Assembly: GCA_949293985.1 (NCBI GenBank)
Contig: CASFFN010000005.1
Span: forward strand, 114,615-178,614
Length of the DNA stretch: 64,000 nt
Origin: an uncultured Eubacteriales bacterium
GTDB lineage: Bacteria > Bacillota > Clostridia > Oscillospirales > Oscillospiraceae
Direction: 5' to 3'
The position numbers and the translations under genes were made by a program. The notes below the pieces were generated by a model. That model was given only the letters and a program-made list of their open reading frames with translations, was not told the DNA's origin and searched no databases. Below, one piece after another: positions 52,007 through 60,386 of this stretch. Within the stretch, counting starts at the first letter, position 1. Each line of letters opens with the position of its first letter.

Positions 52007-53203
52007 ATGGCAAGTGTAACCCTGAAGAATGTGATGAAGATCTACCCCTTCAACGGCGACGACGCCAAGAAAGCCAAGAAGAAGAAAAAGGGAGATCAAG
52101 TCGAAGAAAAGAAGGTTAACCTGCAAATCACCGACAGAGGCGTGGTGGCCGTGCAGCAGTTCAACCTGGAAATCGCCGACAAGGAATTTATCGTTCTGGT
52201 AGGTCCCTCCGGCTGTGGTAAGTCTACCACCCTGCGTATGATCGCGGGCCTGGAGGAGATTACGGAAGGCGAGCTGTATATCGGCGACCGTCTGGTGAAC
52301 GATGTGGCCCCCAAGGACCGGGATATCGCCATGGTATTCCAGAACTACGCTCTGTACCCCCATATGACCGTTTACGAGAACCTGGCCTTCGCCCTGAAGC
52401 TGCGTCACACCCCCAAGGATGAGATTAAGCGGAAGGTTGAGGAGGCAGCCGCCATCCTGGACATCACCCAGTACCTGGGCCGTAAGCCCAAGGCTTTGTC
52501 CGGCGGTCAGCGTCAGCGTGTGGCCATCGGCCGTGCCATTGTCCGTAACCCTCAGGTTATGCTGATGGACGAGCCTCTGTCCAACCTGGACGCCAAGCTC
52601 CGTAACCAGATGCGTGCCGAGATCATCAAGCTCCGCAAGAGCATCGACACCACTTTCGTCTATGTTACCCACGACCAGACCGAGGCCATGACCCTGGGCG
52701 ACCGGATTGTCATTATGAAGGACGGTTTTATCCAGCAGATTGGTACGCCCCAGGAGGTCTTTAACCATCCCTACAACCTGTTCGTAGCCGGATTCATCGG
52801 CTCTCCCCAGATGAACTTCTTTGACGCCAAGCTGGTTAAGGAGAACGGCAAGTATGCCGTGTGCCTGGGCAGCTACAAGGCGGTTCTGTCCGAGGAAAAG
52901 CAGAAGGCTCTGAGCGCCAACAATGTGGCCGAGCAGGATGTGACTCTGGGCGTCCGCCCCGAGCATATTACCCTTGCCGATTCCGGCATAGCAGCCAAGG
53001 TGGATGTGAGCGAAATGATGGGCTCCTCTGTACACCTTCATGTGAACGCCAATGGTAAGGATGTGGTCATCATCGTCTCTACCATGGATATGACCGGCGC
53101 ACAGGTCGCGGCGCTGACCGCCGGCGCAGATGTGCAGTTCGCTTTCGGCGGCAACAACTGCCATGTGTTCTCCAAGGAGACCGGTGTCAACCTGGAAGCC
53201 TGA
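52007..53203 (+). CDS. Carbohydrate ABC transporter ATP-binding protein (MsmK/UgpC-like)
   Basis: A 398-residue ATPase that powers one or several sugar importers encoded elsewhere. It has Walker [11 protein letters not shown]-loop [15 protein letters not shown], signature LSGGQRQR, Walker [14 protein letters not shown], the switch His in VTHDQTEAM and a C-terminal TOBE domain ([11 protein letters not shown]). An extra lysine-rich insert ([19 protein letters not shown]) after the first strand (VMKIYPFNG) is not usual in MsmK. It lies next to malQ-glgP, which fits maltodextrin uptake. Codon use suggests high expression. Confidence 0.95.
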   Translation: MASVTLKNVMKIYPFNGDDAKKAKKKKKGDQVEEKKVNLQITDRGVVAVQQFNLEIADKEFIVLVGPSGCGKSTTLRMIAGLEEITEGELYIGDRLVNDVAPKDRDIAMVFQNYALYPHMTVYENLAFALKLRHTPKDEIKRKVEEAAAILDITQYLGRKPKALSGGQRQRVAIGRAIVRNPQVMLMDEPLSNLDAKLRNQMRAEIIKLRKSIDTTFVYVTHDQTEAMTLGDRIVIMKDGFIQQIGTPQEVFNHPYNLFVAGFIGSPQMNFFDAKLVKENGKYAVCLGSYKAVLSEEKQKALSANNVAEQDVTLGVRPEHITLADSGIAAKVDVSEMMGSSVHLHVNANGKDVVIIVSTMDMTGAQVAALTAGADVQFAFGGNNCHVFSKETGVNLEA

Positions 53204-53218
53204 TACGGAAGCCAGTTT

Positions 53219-53252
53219 TGCAGGCCTGCCCTTGGCAGGCCTGCTTTTTTTG
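53219..53252 (+). terminator. Terminator of the ABC ATPase gene
   Basis: GCAGGCCTGCC pairs with GGCAGGCCTGC, followed by seven T. Confidence 0.93.
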
Positions 53253-53264
53253 TGAAATGTTCCA

Positions 53265-53342
53265 AGGAAACTCTGAATAAATCGTCTGCGGCTGGACAGC
53301 GGATCTTTTTTGCCAGCTCTTGCCGATTTTTTCAGAGCTTCC
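53265..53342. repeat. MITE-like element, internally deleted (copy B3)
   Basis: Only 78 bp remain: both ends are present (AGGAAACTCTGAATAAATCG and the opposite TTCAGAGCTTCC), but the central palindrome is gone. It is flanked by CA on each side (53263-53264, 53343-53344). Confidence 0.8.
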
Positions 53343-53382
53343 CAAAATTGCGGAATTGGGCGGAAATTTTCCACCGTTCTCT

Positions 53383-53566
53383 TGACAAAATAGGAGAATC
53401 GTATTATTCTCATATGGTATGCTGCTGTTGGGAAAAGGTATTTTTTCCCAAAATGGGTCTGAGAAGGCATCAAACCGGCGATACTTCCCCTGGCACCCCG
53501 GCAGCAGACGGTTCATACACTATTTTGATGAGGGTGCCGGACACCTTCTTTTAAGGAGCTTTTATA
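53383..53566 (+). promoter_or_regulatory. Promoter and attenuator-like leader of malQ-glgP
   Basis: TTGACA (from 53383) and TATTCT have a 17-base spacer, followed by a leader of about 155 bases. It contains the hairpin TTGGGAAAA/TTTTTTCCCAA and two alternative pairings of GGGTGCC (53532-53538): with upstream GGCACCC (53492-53498), or locally as GGTG/CACC before TTCTTTT, a weak terminator just ahead of the ribosome binding site. Confidence 0.5.
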
Positions 53567-55093
53567 TTGCGTAAAAGTGGTATTTTGCTGCACATTACCA
53601 GCCTGCCCGGGCCCTACGGACTGGGCACCATGGGCAAGGCTGCCTATGATTTTGTAGATTTTCTGGCGGCGGCGGGGCAAAGCCTCTGGCAGATTCTGCC
53701 TCTGACTCCCACAGGCTATGGGGATTCCCCCTACCAGTCCTGCTCCGCTTTTGCCGGCAATCATTATCTGATTGATTTGCCCAATCTTCAGGAGGAGGGG
53801 CTTTTGGAGCCGGGGGAGCCGGAGGGCTTCTCCTGGGGACAGGACCCTGGCCGGGTGGATTTTGGGCTTTTGTATCAGTCCCGGCTGAAAGTGCTGGCTC
53901 TGGCTTACGCCCGTTTCCGGCCCGGTGAGGATTATCTGGCTTTCTGCCGGGAAAATGCCCACTGGCTGGGGGATTACGCCCTGTATATGACCCTCAAGGA
54001 CAAAACCGGCGGCCTTCCCTGGTATGAGTGGGAGGAACCTCTGAAGCGCCGGGAGCCGGAGGCCCTGTGGCAGGTTCGCCAGAGCCTTCGGGAAGAAATG
54101 GATTTTTACAAGTTTATCCAGTACCAGTTCTACCGCCAGTGGAACGCCCTGCGCCGGTACGCAAAGGAAAAGGGGATTGAAATCTTGGGGGATGTGCCCA
54201 TTTATGTGCCCTTAGATTCCTGTGAGGTGTGGTGCAATCCGGAGCTGTTCCGGCTGGATGAGAACCTGACTCCCACAGCGGTGGCGGGCTGTCCCCCGGA
54301 TGCCTTTTCCGATGACGGACAGCTCTGGGGAAACCCTCTGTACCGCTGGGAGCGGCACAAAGAAGACGGTTACAGCTGGTGGATTTCCCGGCTGGCAGCC
54401 GCCGGAAAGCTCTATGACGGGGTGCGGCTGGACCATTTCCGGGGCTTTGAAAGCTATTGGGCTGTGCCCTATGGAGAGGAAACCGCCCAGAACGGAAAAT
54501 GGGAAAAGGGCCCGGGGCTGGACTTCATTCGCACCATCCAAAAGGCCCTGCCGGAGATTTCCTTCGTAGCGGAGGATTTGGGGCTTTTGACCCCGGAGGT
54601 GCTGCGGCTCCGGGAAGATTCGGGTCTGCCCGGTATGAAGGTGCTGCAATTCGCCTTTGATTCCCGGAAGCCGTCGGAGTACCTTCCGTATCTCCATGTA
54701 AAAAATTCCGTGTGCTACACCGGCACCCACGACAATATGACCACGCCCCAGTGGCTCCGGGAAGCCCCGGAGGAAACCGTGGCCTACGCCCGGGCGTATA
54801 TGTGCCTGACGGAAGAAGAAGGGCTTGCCTGGGGTGTGATCCGCACCGCCATGGGAAGCGTCTGCGACGTGTGCGTGGCGCCTCTGCAGGACTACCTGAA
54901 CCTGGGTGGAGAAGCCCGGATGAACTTCCCCGGCACCATGACCCATGCCAACTGGACCTGGCGCATGGCCCCCGGAAGCTGCACACCGGAGCTGGCCCGG
55001 AAAATTCGCCGTTTGACCGCCCTTTACGGGCGTTTGCATAAACAGAAAGAAATAATTTTAGAGGCAAAAGGAGTAGAAAAGCATGAGTTATAA
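53567..55093 (+). CDS. malQ: 4-alpha-glucanotransferase (amylomaltase)
   Basis: A 508-residue GH77 enzyme that transfers alpha-1,4-glucan segments between maltodextrins. Motifs include the N-terminal LHITSLPGPYGLG, the nucleophile region GVRLDHFRGFESYW, acid/base region SFVAEDLGLLT and GTHDNMTT. It starts with TTG at 53567, supported by AAGGAGC seven bases upstream and the family N-terminus MRKSGILLH. It overlaps glgP by 11 bases and works with it in maltodextrin breakdown. Confidence 0.96.
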   Translation: MRKSGILLHITSLPGPYGLGTMGKAAYDFVDFLAAAGQSLWQILPLTPTGYGDSPYQSCSAFAGNHYLIDLPNLQEEGLLEPGEPEGFSWGQDPGRVDFGLLYQSRLKVLALAYARFRPGEDYLAFCRENAHWLGDYALYMTLKDKTGGLPWYEWEEPLKRREPEALWQVRQSLREEMDFYKFIQYQFYRQWNALRRYAKEKGIEILGDVPIYVPLDSCEVWCNPELFRLDENLTPTAVAGCPPDAFSDDGQLWGNPLYRWERHKEDGYSWWISRLAAAGKLYDGVRLDHFRGFESYWAVPYGEETAQNGKWEKGPGLDFIRTIQKALPEISFVAEDLGLLTPEVLRLREDSGLPGMKVLQFAFDSRKPSEYLPYLHVKNSVCYTGTHDNMTTPQWLREAPEETVAYARAYMCLTEEEGLAWGVIRTAMGSVCDVCVAPLQDYLNLGGEARMNFPGTMTHANWTWRMAPGSCTPELARKIRRLTALYGRLHKQKEIILEAKGVEKHEL

Positions 55094-57416
55094 TTGCCTG
55101 AACATCCTGAAGTGGACGGAAGCCCAGCTGAAGTACACCTGCGATGTATCTTTGCGGGACGCCACCCCCCAGCAGCTGCACGAGGCTCTGGGCCAGGCGG
55201 TGATGATGGCTATTTCCGACAACTGGAATAAGAGCAAGCACACCCGTATGCATGAGCGGAAGGCCTATTACTTCTCCGCTGAGTACCTGATTGGCCGGCT
55301 GGTGTATTCCAACCTGTACAATCTGGGGATTCTGGACGAAATGAAGAAGCTCTTTGCGGAGCAGGGCGTGGACCTGGCCATCCTGGAGGACATCGAGGAT
55401 GCGGCTCTGGGCAACGGCGGCCTGGGCAGACTGGCTGCCTGCTTCCTGGATTCCGCTGCCAGCACGGACATTCCCCTGTCCGGCTACGGCCTGCGGTACA
55501 AGTTCGGCCTGTTCAAGCAGAGCTTTGACGAGTACGGCAGCCAGAAGGAGAATGCGGACGACTGGTCCAAGTACGGCGATCCCTGGTCCTACCGCCGGTA
55601 TAACCACACCGTGAAGGTGTCCTTCCCGGACCACACGGTGCTGGCAGTTCCCTATGACGTGCCTGTCATCGGCTACGGCACCAAGAACATCAACACCCTC
55701 CGGCTGTGGCAGTGCGAGGCCGAGGAGGAGCTGGACTTCAACGCCTTCAACGACCAGGATTATCTCCGGGCCCTGACCCAGAAGAACAAGGCCGAGGATA
55801 TTACCCGTGTGCTGTACCCCAACGACTCCACCTGGGAGGGCAAGCGGCTGCGTATCAAGCAGCAGTATGTGCTGTCCTCCGCCTCTTTGCAGGATATGCT
55901 GCGGATTTATAAGTCCGCCCACGGCACCGATTTGTCCCACTTTGCCGACTTCTACGCGGTGCAGCTCAACGACACCCACCCGGCTATGTCCATTCCCGAG
56001 CTGATTCGCCTGCTGATGAAGGAAGGCATGGACTTCGACCAGAGCTTCGCCGTGGCCCAGAAGACCTTCTCCTACACCAACCACACCGTTATGGGCGAGG
56101 CCCTGGAGAAGTGGAACCTGGATTTGCTGCGCAGCGTGGTGCCGGAAATTGTGGACATCATCCTGCGGATTGACGCCAAGCTCCGTGCCGAGCATCCGGG
56201 GCTGTTCATTGTCCAGGACAATACCGCTCATATGGCGAACCTCAGCGTATATGTAAGTTCTTATGTAAACGGCGTGGCGGAGATCCACTCCCAGATTTTG
56301 AAGGATGACCTGTTCCGTCAGTGGTATGAGGTGTATCCCGAGCGTTTCCAGAACAAGACCAACGGCGTCACTCCCCGGCGCTGGCTGGGCCTGTGCAACC
56401 CGGAGCTGACGCAGATGATTAAGTACCGGGTAGGCGGCGATTTCCTGAAGGATTTGGACCGGCTGAGCAAGCTCAAGCCCATGATTGACGACGACATGGT
56501 GCGCCAGTTCAACGAGATTAAGCGCCAGAAGAAAGAGCAGCTGTGCCGGGTGGTCGCCAAACACGAGGGCGTGGAGCTGAACCCCGACTTTATCTTTGAT
56601 GTGCAGGTCAAGCGCCTCCACGAGTATAAGCGGCAGCTGCTGAACGCCCTGTCCATCGTGGATATCTACTTCCGCCTGAAAGACGGGAGCCTCCAGGACT
56701 TCCAGCCCACGGTGTACCTGTTCGGCGCCAAGTCCGCCCCCGGCTACGCCCGGGCCAAGGCCATCATCCGCTATATCAACCGGATCGCCAAGATGATTAA
56801 CAGCGATCCCCAGGTGCATGATAAGCTGAAGGTGGTATTCGTTCAGAACTACAACTGCTCCTATGCCGAGCATATCATCCCCGCCGCGGATATTTCCGAG
56901 CAGATTTCCCCCGCGGGCACCGAGGCCTCCGGCACCGGCAACATGAAGCTGATGCTCAACGGCGCTGTGACCCTGGGCACCCTGGATGGCGCCAATGTGG
57001 AGATTGTGAAAGAAGCCGGCATGGAGAACAACTATATCTTCGGCGCCACCGTGGAGCAGATCAACGCCAGCCGGGATTCCTACTATGCCCGGGGCATCTA
57101 CGACACCAATCCCCGTCTCCATCGGGCCATCGATACCCTGGTGGACGGCACCGTACCCACGGACGACGACCAGAGAGAGCTGTACCACGCTCTGCTGGAC
57201 GGCACCAGCTGGCACAAGGCAGACCACTACTTCCTGCTGCTGGATTATGAATCCTATCTGGATGCCAAGCTCCGGGCCAACCGGGACTATGCCGACCGGC
57301 TTAGCTTTGGCAGAAAGTGCCTGATGAATGTGGCCAGCGCCTCCAAGTTCTCCTCTGACCGCACCATCCGCCAGTATGCCCACGAAATCTGGCACATCAA
57401 GCCCACTCAGTATTAA
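55083..57416 (+). CDS. glgP: Glycogen/maltodextrin phosphorylase
   Basis: A 777-residue GT35 enzyme releasing glucose-1-phosphate from alpha-1,4-glucans. The PLP lysine lies in EASGTGNMKLMLNG, and the N-terminal SAEYLIGR, GNGGLGRLAA and NDTHPAMSIPEL segments are present. ATG 55083 lies within malQ, so translation is coupled. The stop TAA (57414-57416) is shared with the left flank of element B4, and the terminator now lies beyond that element. Confidence 0.97.
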   Translation: MSYNCLNILKWTEAQLKYTCDVSLRDATPQQLHEALGQAVMMAISDNWNKSKHTRMHERKAYYFSAEYLIGRLVYSNLYNLGILDEMKKLFAEQGVDLAILEDIEDAALGNGGLGRLAACFLDSAASTDIPLSGYGLRYKFGLFKQSFDEYGSQKENADDWSKYGDPWSYRRYNHTVKVSFPDHTVLAVPYDVPVIGYGTKNINTLRLWQCEAEEELDFNAFNDQDYLRALTQKNKAEDITRVLYPNDSTWEGKRLRIKQQYVLSSASLQDMLRIYKSAHGTDLSHFADFYAVQLNDTHPAMSIPELIRLLMKEGMDFDQSFAVAQKTFSYTNHTVMGEALEKWNLDLLRSVVPEIVDIILRIDAKLRAEHPGLFIVQDNTAHMANLSVYVSSYVNGVAEIHSQILKDDLFRQWYEVYPERFQNKTNGVTPRRWLGLCNPELTQMIKYRVGGDFLKDLDRLSKLKPMIDDDMVRQFNEIKRQKKEQLCRVVAKHEGVELNPDFIFDVQVKRLHEYKRQLLNALSIVDIYFRLKDGSLQDFQPTVYLFGAKSAPGYARAKAIIRYINRIAKMINSDPQVHDKLKVVFVQNYNCSYAEHIIPAADISEQISPAGTEASGTGNMKLMLNGAVTLGTLDGANVEIVKEAGMENNYIFGATVEQINASRDSYYARGIYDTNPRLHRAIDTLVDGTVPTDDDQRELYHALLDGTSWHKADHYFLLLDYESYLDAKLRANRDYADRLSFGRKCLMNVASASKFSSDRTIRQYAHEIWHIKPTQY

Positions 57417-57556
57417 GGAAACTCTGATTAAATCGGCAAGAGCTGACAGCGAGAGATTTTTCCTCAGACAAAAGAATGGAAAACAGCGGAATACTGTATG
57501 TATTTCCTGTTTAAAGATCCGCTGTTCAGCCGCAGACGATTTATTCAGAGGTTCCT
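57416..57556. repeat. MITE-like palindromic element (copy B4)
   Basis: A 141-bp element from AGGAAACTCTGATTAAATCG to CAGAGGTTCCT, with TA on both sides (57414-57415, 57557-57558). The TA plus the first A of the element make the glgP stop codon. Part of the internal palindrome arm is deleted. Confidence 0.85.
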
Positions 57557-57633
57557 TAAGAAAAGGGGCGGTAAACGCCCCCAAAGGAGCCCATCGAGGG
57601 GAATCTGAATAAAGACCGTTCCCGCTGCCGGGA

Positions 57634-57677
57634 GGGCTTGCTGTCTGTGAATTGCAGGCGGCAAGCCCTTTCGTTTT
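57634..57677 (+). terminator. Terminator of malQ-glgP, displaced by an element
   Basis: GGGCTTGC pairs with GCAAGCCC around an inner CTG/CAG stem, followed by TTTCGTTTT. It lies about 215 bases after the glgP stop because B4 sits between. The rest of 57557-57738 shows no gene. Confidence 0.7.
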
Positions 57678-57738
57678 GCCATGATTTGCCGGTTGTTTTC
57701 GTCGTCCGGGCATAAATATCCCCGCAATGCTGTATCTA

Positions 57739-57890
57739 GGGAAGCTCTGATTAAATCGGCAAGAGCTGGCAGTGAGAGATTTTTCGTCAGACAAAAGAAT
57801 GGAAAACCGGGGAATACTTTGTGTATTTCCGGTTTTTCATTCTGCATGGATGGCGAAAAAGATCCGCTGTCCATTTATTCAGAGTTTCCC
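57739..57890. repeat. MITE-like palindromic element (copy B5)
   Basis: A 152-bp element from GGGAAGCTCTGATTAAATCG to CAGAGTTTCCC, flanked by TA on both sides (57737-57738, 57891-57892). The central palindrome is nearly perfect around ATACTTTGTGTAT. Confidence 0.85.
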
Positions 57891-57926
57891 TAGGGTTACA
57901 TGGCAGCTCCGGTCTGTGGGGGAGTT

Positions 57927-58066
57927 TCTCAAAGGATACCGGAAAGCGGCACACCCGGAGAGGGTGTGCCGCCCAAATATATACAGCCCGCTGCGTCCAT
58001 GGTTGCCCCCGGGGGAGCGAATCCTACGGCTGATACCGGAGCCGTGTTTTCACCGGGACTTGAGGA
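57927..58066. other. Highly structured non-coding segment
   Basis: Outer arms CTCAA/TTGAG and CCGG/CCGG enclose a perfect hairpin GCGGCACACCC/GGGTGTGCCGC (57946-57972) and ACGGCT/AGCCGT (58026-58045). It lies downstream of folA on the minus strand, where the first hairpin plus TTTCC may act as a terminator. No known RNA family is recognised, and a short plus-strand ORF across it has no binding site. Confidence 0.45.
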
Positions 58067-58099
58067 AACGGGGAAAAAGGCGTACAAGGGGCTGCGTTT

Positions 58100-58582
58100 T
58101 CATGCTTTTCGCTGGTACAGGCACATCTGATAGCAGATGCCTTCCTCCTGTCCCTCTTGCAGCACCTGGGTCAGCTGCCAGTCCGGGCTGTCGTCCAGGT
58201 TGGGGAAGAAGGTGTCGCTTTGGGGACAGGCGCCTACCTTGGTCACATAGGCTCGGGTGCAGTAAGGGAGCAACTGCCTATACACGCTGCCGCCGCCGAT
58301 GACCACGGCTTTGGAAACCGTGGCTGCCAGCTCCACCGCTTCCTGGGGACTGTGACAGGTCACCACTCCCTCTATGGGGTCAGGATTCCGGGTCAGCACC
58401 ACATTCACCCGGTTGGGCAGGGGCCTCCCGCCGGGGAAATCCGCCAGGGTTTTCCGCCCCACGATCACCATGGCCCCTTTGGTCATCTCCCGGAAGAATT
58501 TCCGGTCCGCGGACAAGGCTACCGGCTGGGTGCCGTCACAGCCGATGCCCCAGTCCGTATAAACCGCTACAATCAGTTCCAT
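58100..58582 (-). CDS. folA: Dihydrofolate reductase
   Basis: A 160-residue enzyme reducing dihydrofolate with NADPH. Motifs are VAVYTDWGIG, the NADPH-binding MVIVGRKTLADFPGGRPL, and VVIGGGSVYRQLLPYC. It follows thyA by nine bases: ThyA produces dihydrofolate, which FolA recycles, so the pair is a functional operon. Confidence 0.95.
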   Translation of the reverse strand: MELIVAVYTDWGIGCDGTQPVALSADRKFFREMTKGAMVIVGRKTLADFPGGRPLPNRVNVVLTRNPDPIEGVVTCHSPQEAVELAATVSKAVVIGGGSVYRQLLPYCTRAYVTKVGACPQSDTFFPNLDDSPDWQLTQVLQEGQEEGICYQMCLYQRKA

Positions 58583-58591
58583 CTGCTCACC

Positions 58592-59422
58592 TCAGATTGC
58601 CATGGGGATTTGGAAGGGAAAATCATGGTAGACATAATTTTCTACCCGGAAGCTGTCCTTGGTAAAGGCGTAGAAGTCCGTGACGCTGGGGTCCAGGGTT
58701 ACCTTGGGAGCCGGGAGGGGCTTCTTTTCCAGCATGGCCTTCACCGCCGGGATGTGCCGGTCGTAGATGTGGCAGTCGGCAATCACGTGGACCAGTTCTC
58801 CGGCTTTCAGCCCGGACACCTGGGCAAACATCATTAAGAGCATGGCATACTGGCACACATTCCAGTTGTTGGCCGTCAGCATATCCTGGCTGCGCTGGTT
58901 GAGAATGCCGTTGAGGGTATTCCCGGTGACATTGAAGGTCATGGAGTAGGCGCAGGGATACAGGCTCATGTCATGCAAATCCTGGAAATTATAGAGGTTG
59001 GTGAGAATCCGCCGGGAGGCAGGATTGTGCTTCAGGTCGAAAAGCACCCGGTCTACCTGGTCAAATTCCCCCTCCGGGTACTGGTGCTTCAGCCCTAACT
59101 GATAGCCGTAGGCTTTGCCGATGGTGCCGTCCGGTCTTGCCCACTCGTCCCATACATGGCTGCCCAGGTCCGCAATCCGGTTGGATTTCTTCTGCCAGAT
59201 CCACAAAAGCTCGTCCAAAGCGGACTTCCAGTAGGTGCGGCGCAGGGTCATAATGGGAAACTCCTCCTGGAGATTGTACCGGTTCACCACGCCGAATTTC
59301 TTGACGGTGTGGGCCGGGGCGCCGTCCTCCCAATGGGGACGCACCTGCTGATTCTCATCGGAATAGCCGTTCTCCAAAATCTCCCGGCAGGTTTGCTGAT
59401 ATAAAATATCTGCCTTACTCAT
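58592..59422 (-). CDS. thyA: Thymidylate synthase
   Basis: A 276-residue enzyme making dTMP from dUMP and methylene-tetrahydrofolate. The catalytic cysteine is C157 in SLYPCAYSMTF, and RSQDMLTANNWNVCQYA and HIYDRHIPAV are the substrate segments. An AAGGAGAACC-type site precedes the ATG. It is first in the operon with folA. Confidence 0.96.
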   Translation of the reverse strand: MSKADILYQQTCREILENGYSDENQQVRPHWEDGAPAHTVKKFGVVNRYNLQEEFPIMTLRRTYWKSALDELLWIWQKKSNRIADLGSHVWDEWARPDGTIGKAYGYQLGLKHQYPEGEFDQVDRVLFDLKHNPASRRILTNLYNFQDLHDMSLYPCAYSMTFNVTGNTLNGILNQRSQDMLTANNWNVCQYAMLLMMFAQVSGLKAGELVHVIADCHIYDRHIPAVKAMLEKKPLPAPKVTLDPSVTDFYAFTKDSFRVENYVYHDFPFQIPMAI

Positions 59423-59452
59423 GGCGGTTCTCCTTTTTTTCTGTTTTCTTAT

Positions 59453-59509
59453 AGGATACCATATTTCTAAAAAAATTCAATTGAAAAAAAGCCTTGGATA
59501 AGGTACCAT
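59453..59509. promoter_or_regulatory. Divergent promoters with abutting -35 boxes (thyA and mscS)
   Basis: The thyA promoter (minus strand) is TTGAAT (59475-59480) and TATCCT (59453-59458) with a 16-base spacer. The mscS promoter (plus strand) is TTGAAA (59481-59486) and TACCAT (59504-59509) with a 17-base spacer. The two -35 boxes touch. Confidence 0.7.
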
Positions 59510-59542
59510 AGACTTATCCATCAGAAAAGGAAGGAAAGAATT

Positions 59543-60346
59543 ATGCCTGAGTATATTGTGAATCTCTGGGACAAGCTGTCCAAATTCCTCACCGGGAAGC
59601 TCCTGCCCTGCCTGCTGCTGGCGCTCATCGGCATTGCGGCGGTGCGGCTGCTTCTGAAATTTGTAGATAAGCTTCTTGGGCGCACCAAGCTGGAGCCCGC
59701 CGCTGCCCGTCTGGTGCGCTCCATTTTGCAGGCGGTACTGTACCTGCTGGTGTTCCTCATTGCGGCCCCGGTGATTGGGGTGGATGTGACCAGCCTGGTG
59801 GCTCTGACCAGTGTGGTCACCCTGGCCGTTTCCCTGTCCTTGCAGAACGCCATGACCAATGTGATTGGTGGCTTTAACCTGCTGTACACCAAGCCCTTTG
59901 TGGTGGGAGACTTCGTGGAGATTGCCACCAAGTCCGGCACGGTGCTGGAAGTGGGTCTGACCTACACCCGGCTGCGGACGGGAGATAACAAAATCATCTC
60001 CATCCCCAACAGCGCCGTGGTAGCCACGGACATTGTGAACTACTCCGCCGCCGGAACCCGCCGCATCGACATCGCCGTCACCGCCTCCTATGACGCCCCG
60101 GTAGAGACGGTGAAGCAGGCGCTATTGCAGGCCGCCCAGGTTCCTGGGGTGCTGGAGGATCCGGCCCCTATGGCGGCCCTGGACAACTACGGCGACAGCG
60201 CCATCAGCTATGTGCTGAGGGTCTGGTGTCCCACGGAGGTCTACTACGATACCATGTACCAGATTAACGAGAACATCAAGACCCGCTTCGACGAAGCCGG
60301 CGTGGAAATGACCTATCCCCACCTGAATGTTCACCTGGACAAGTAA
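59543..60346 (+). CDS. Small-conductance mechanosensitive channel (MscS)
   Basis: A 267-residue membrane channel that opens on osmotic downshock. It has three helices (about residues 19-37, 60-80 and 86-112), the pore-lining TM3 TLAVSLSLQNAMTNVIGGFN, a beta domain (KPFVVGDFVEI, RLRTGDNKIISIPNSAV) and a C-terminal cage domain. An AAGGAAAG site precedes the ATG. Confidence 0.95.
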   Translation: MPEYIVNLWDKLSKFLTGKLLPCLLLALIGIAAVRLLLKFVDKLLGRTKLEPAAARLVRSILQAVLYLLVFLIAAPVIGVDVTSLVALTSVVTLAVSLSLQNAMTNVIGGFNLLYTKPFVVGDFVEIATKSGTVLEVGLTYTRLRTGDNKIISIPNSAVVATDIVNYSAAGTRRIDIAVTASYDAPVETVKQALLQAAQVPGVLEDPAPMAALDNYGDSAISYVLRVWCPTEVYYDTMYQINENIKTRFDEAGVEMTYPHLNVHLDK

Positions 60347-60351
60347 ACAGC

Positions 60352-60382
60352 TGCCCGGACAAGACGAAGCCTCGTCCGGGCA
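60352..60382 (+). terminator. Terminator of mscS
   Basis: TGCCCGGAC pairs with GTCCGGGCA around a short inner stem, followed by ATGTTTAT. It may also serve the convergent DUF2461 gene. Confidence 0.75.
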
Positions 60383-60386
60383 ATGT

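Noticed and set aside
54525..57794. A 1089-codon minus-strand frame opposite malQ-glgP
   Set aside because: It is a shadow frame extended through the MITE-like elements, whose low stop content keeps it open.
57927..58066. Cobalamin, SAM or THF riboswitch
   Set aside because: A CCGGTGAAAA-like string on the minus strand recalls the cobalamin class, but the remaining conserved core is missing and the segment lies downstream, not upstream, of folA.
57900..58130. A 76-codon plus-strand ORF downstream of element B5
   Set aside because: It has no ribosome binding site, no recognised family and overlaps a strongly folded segment and the folA 3' end; treated as non-coding.
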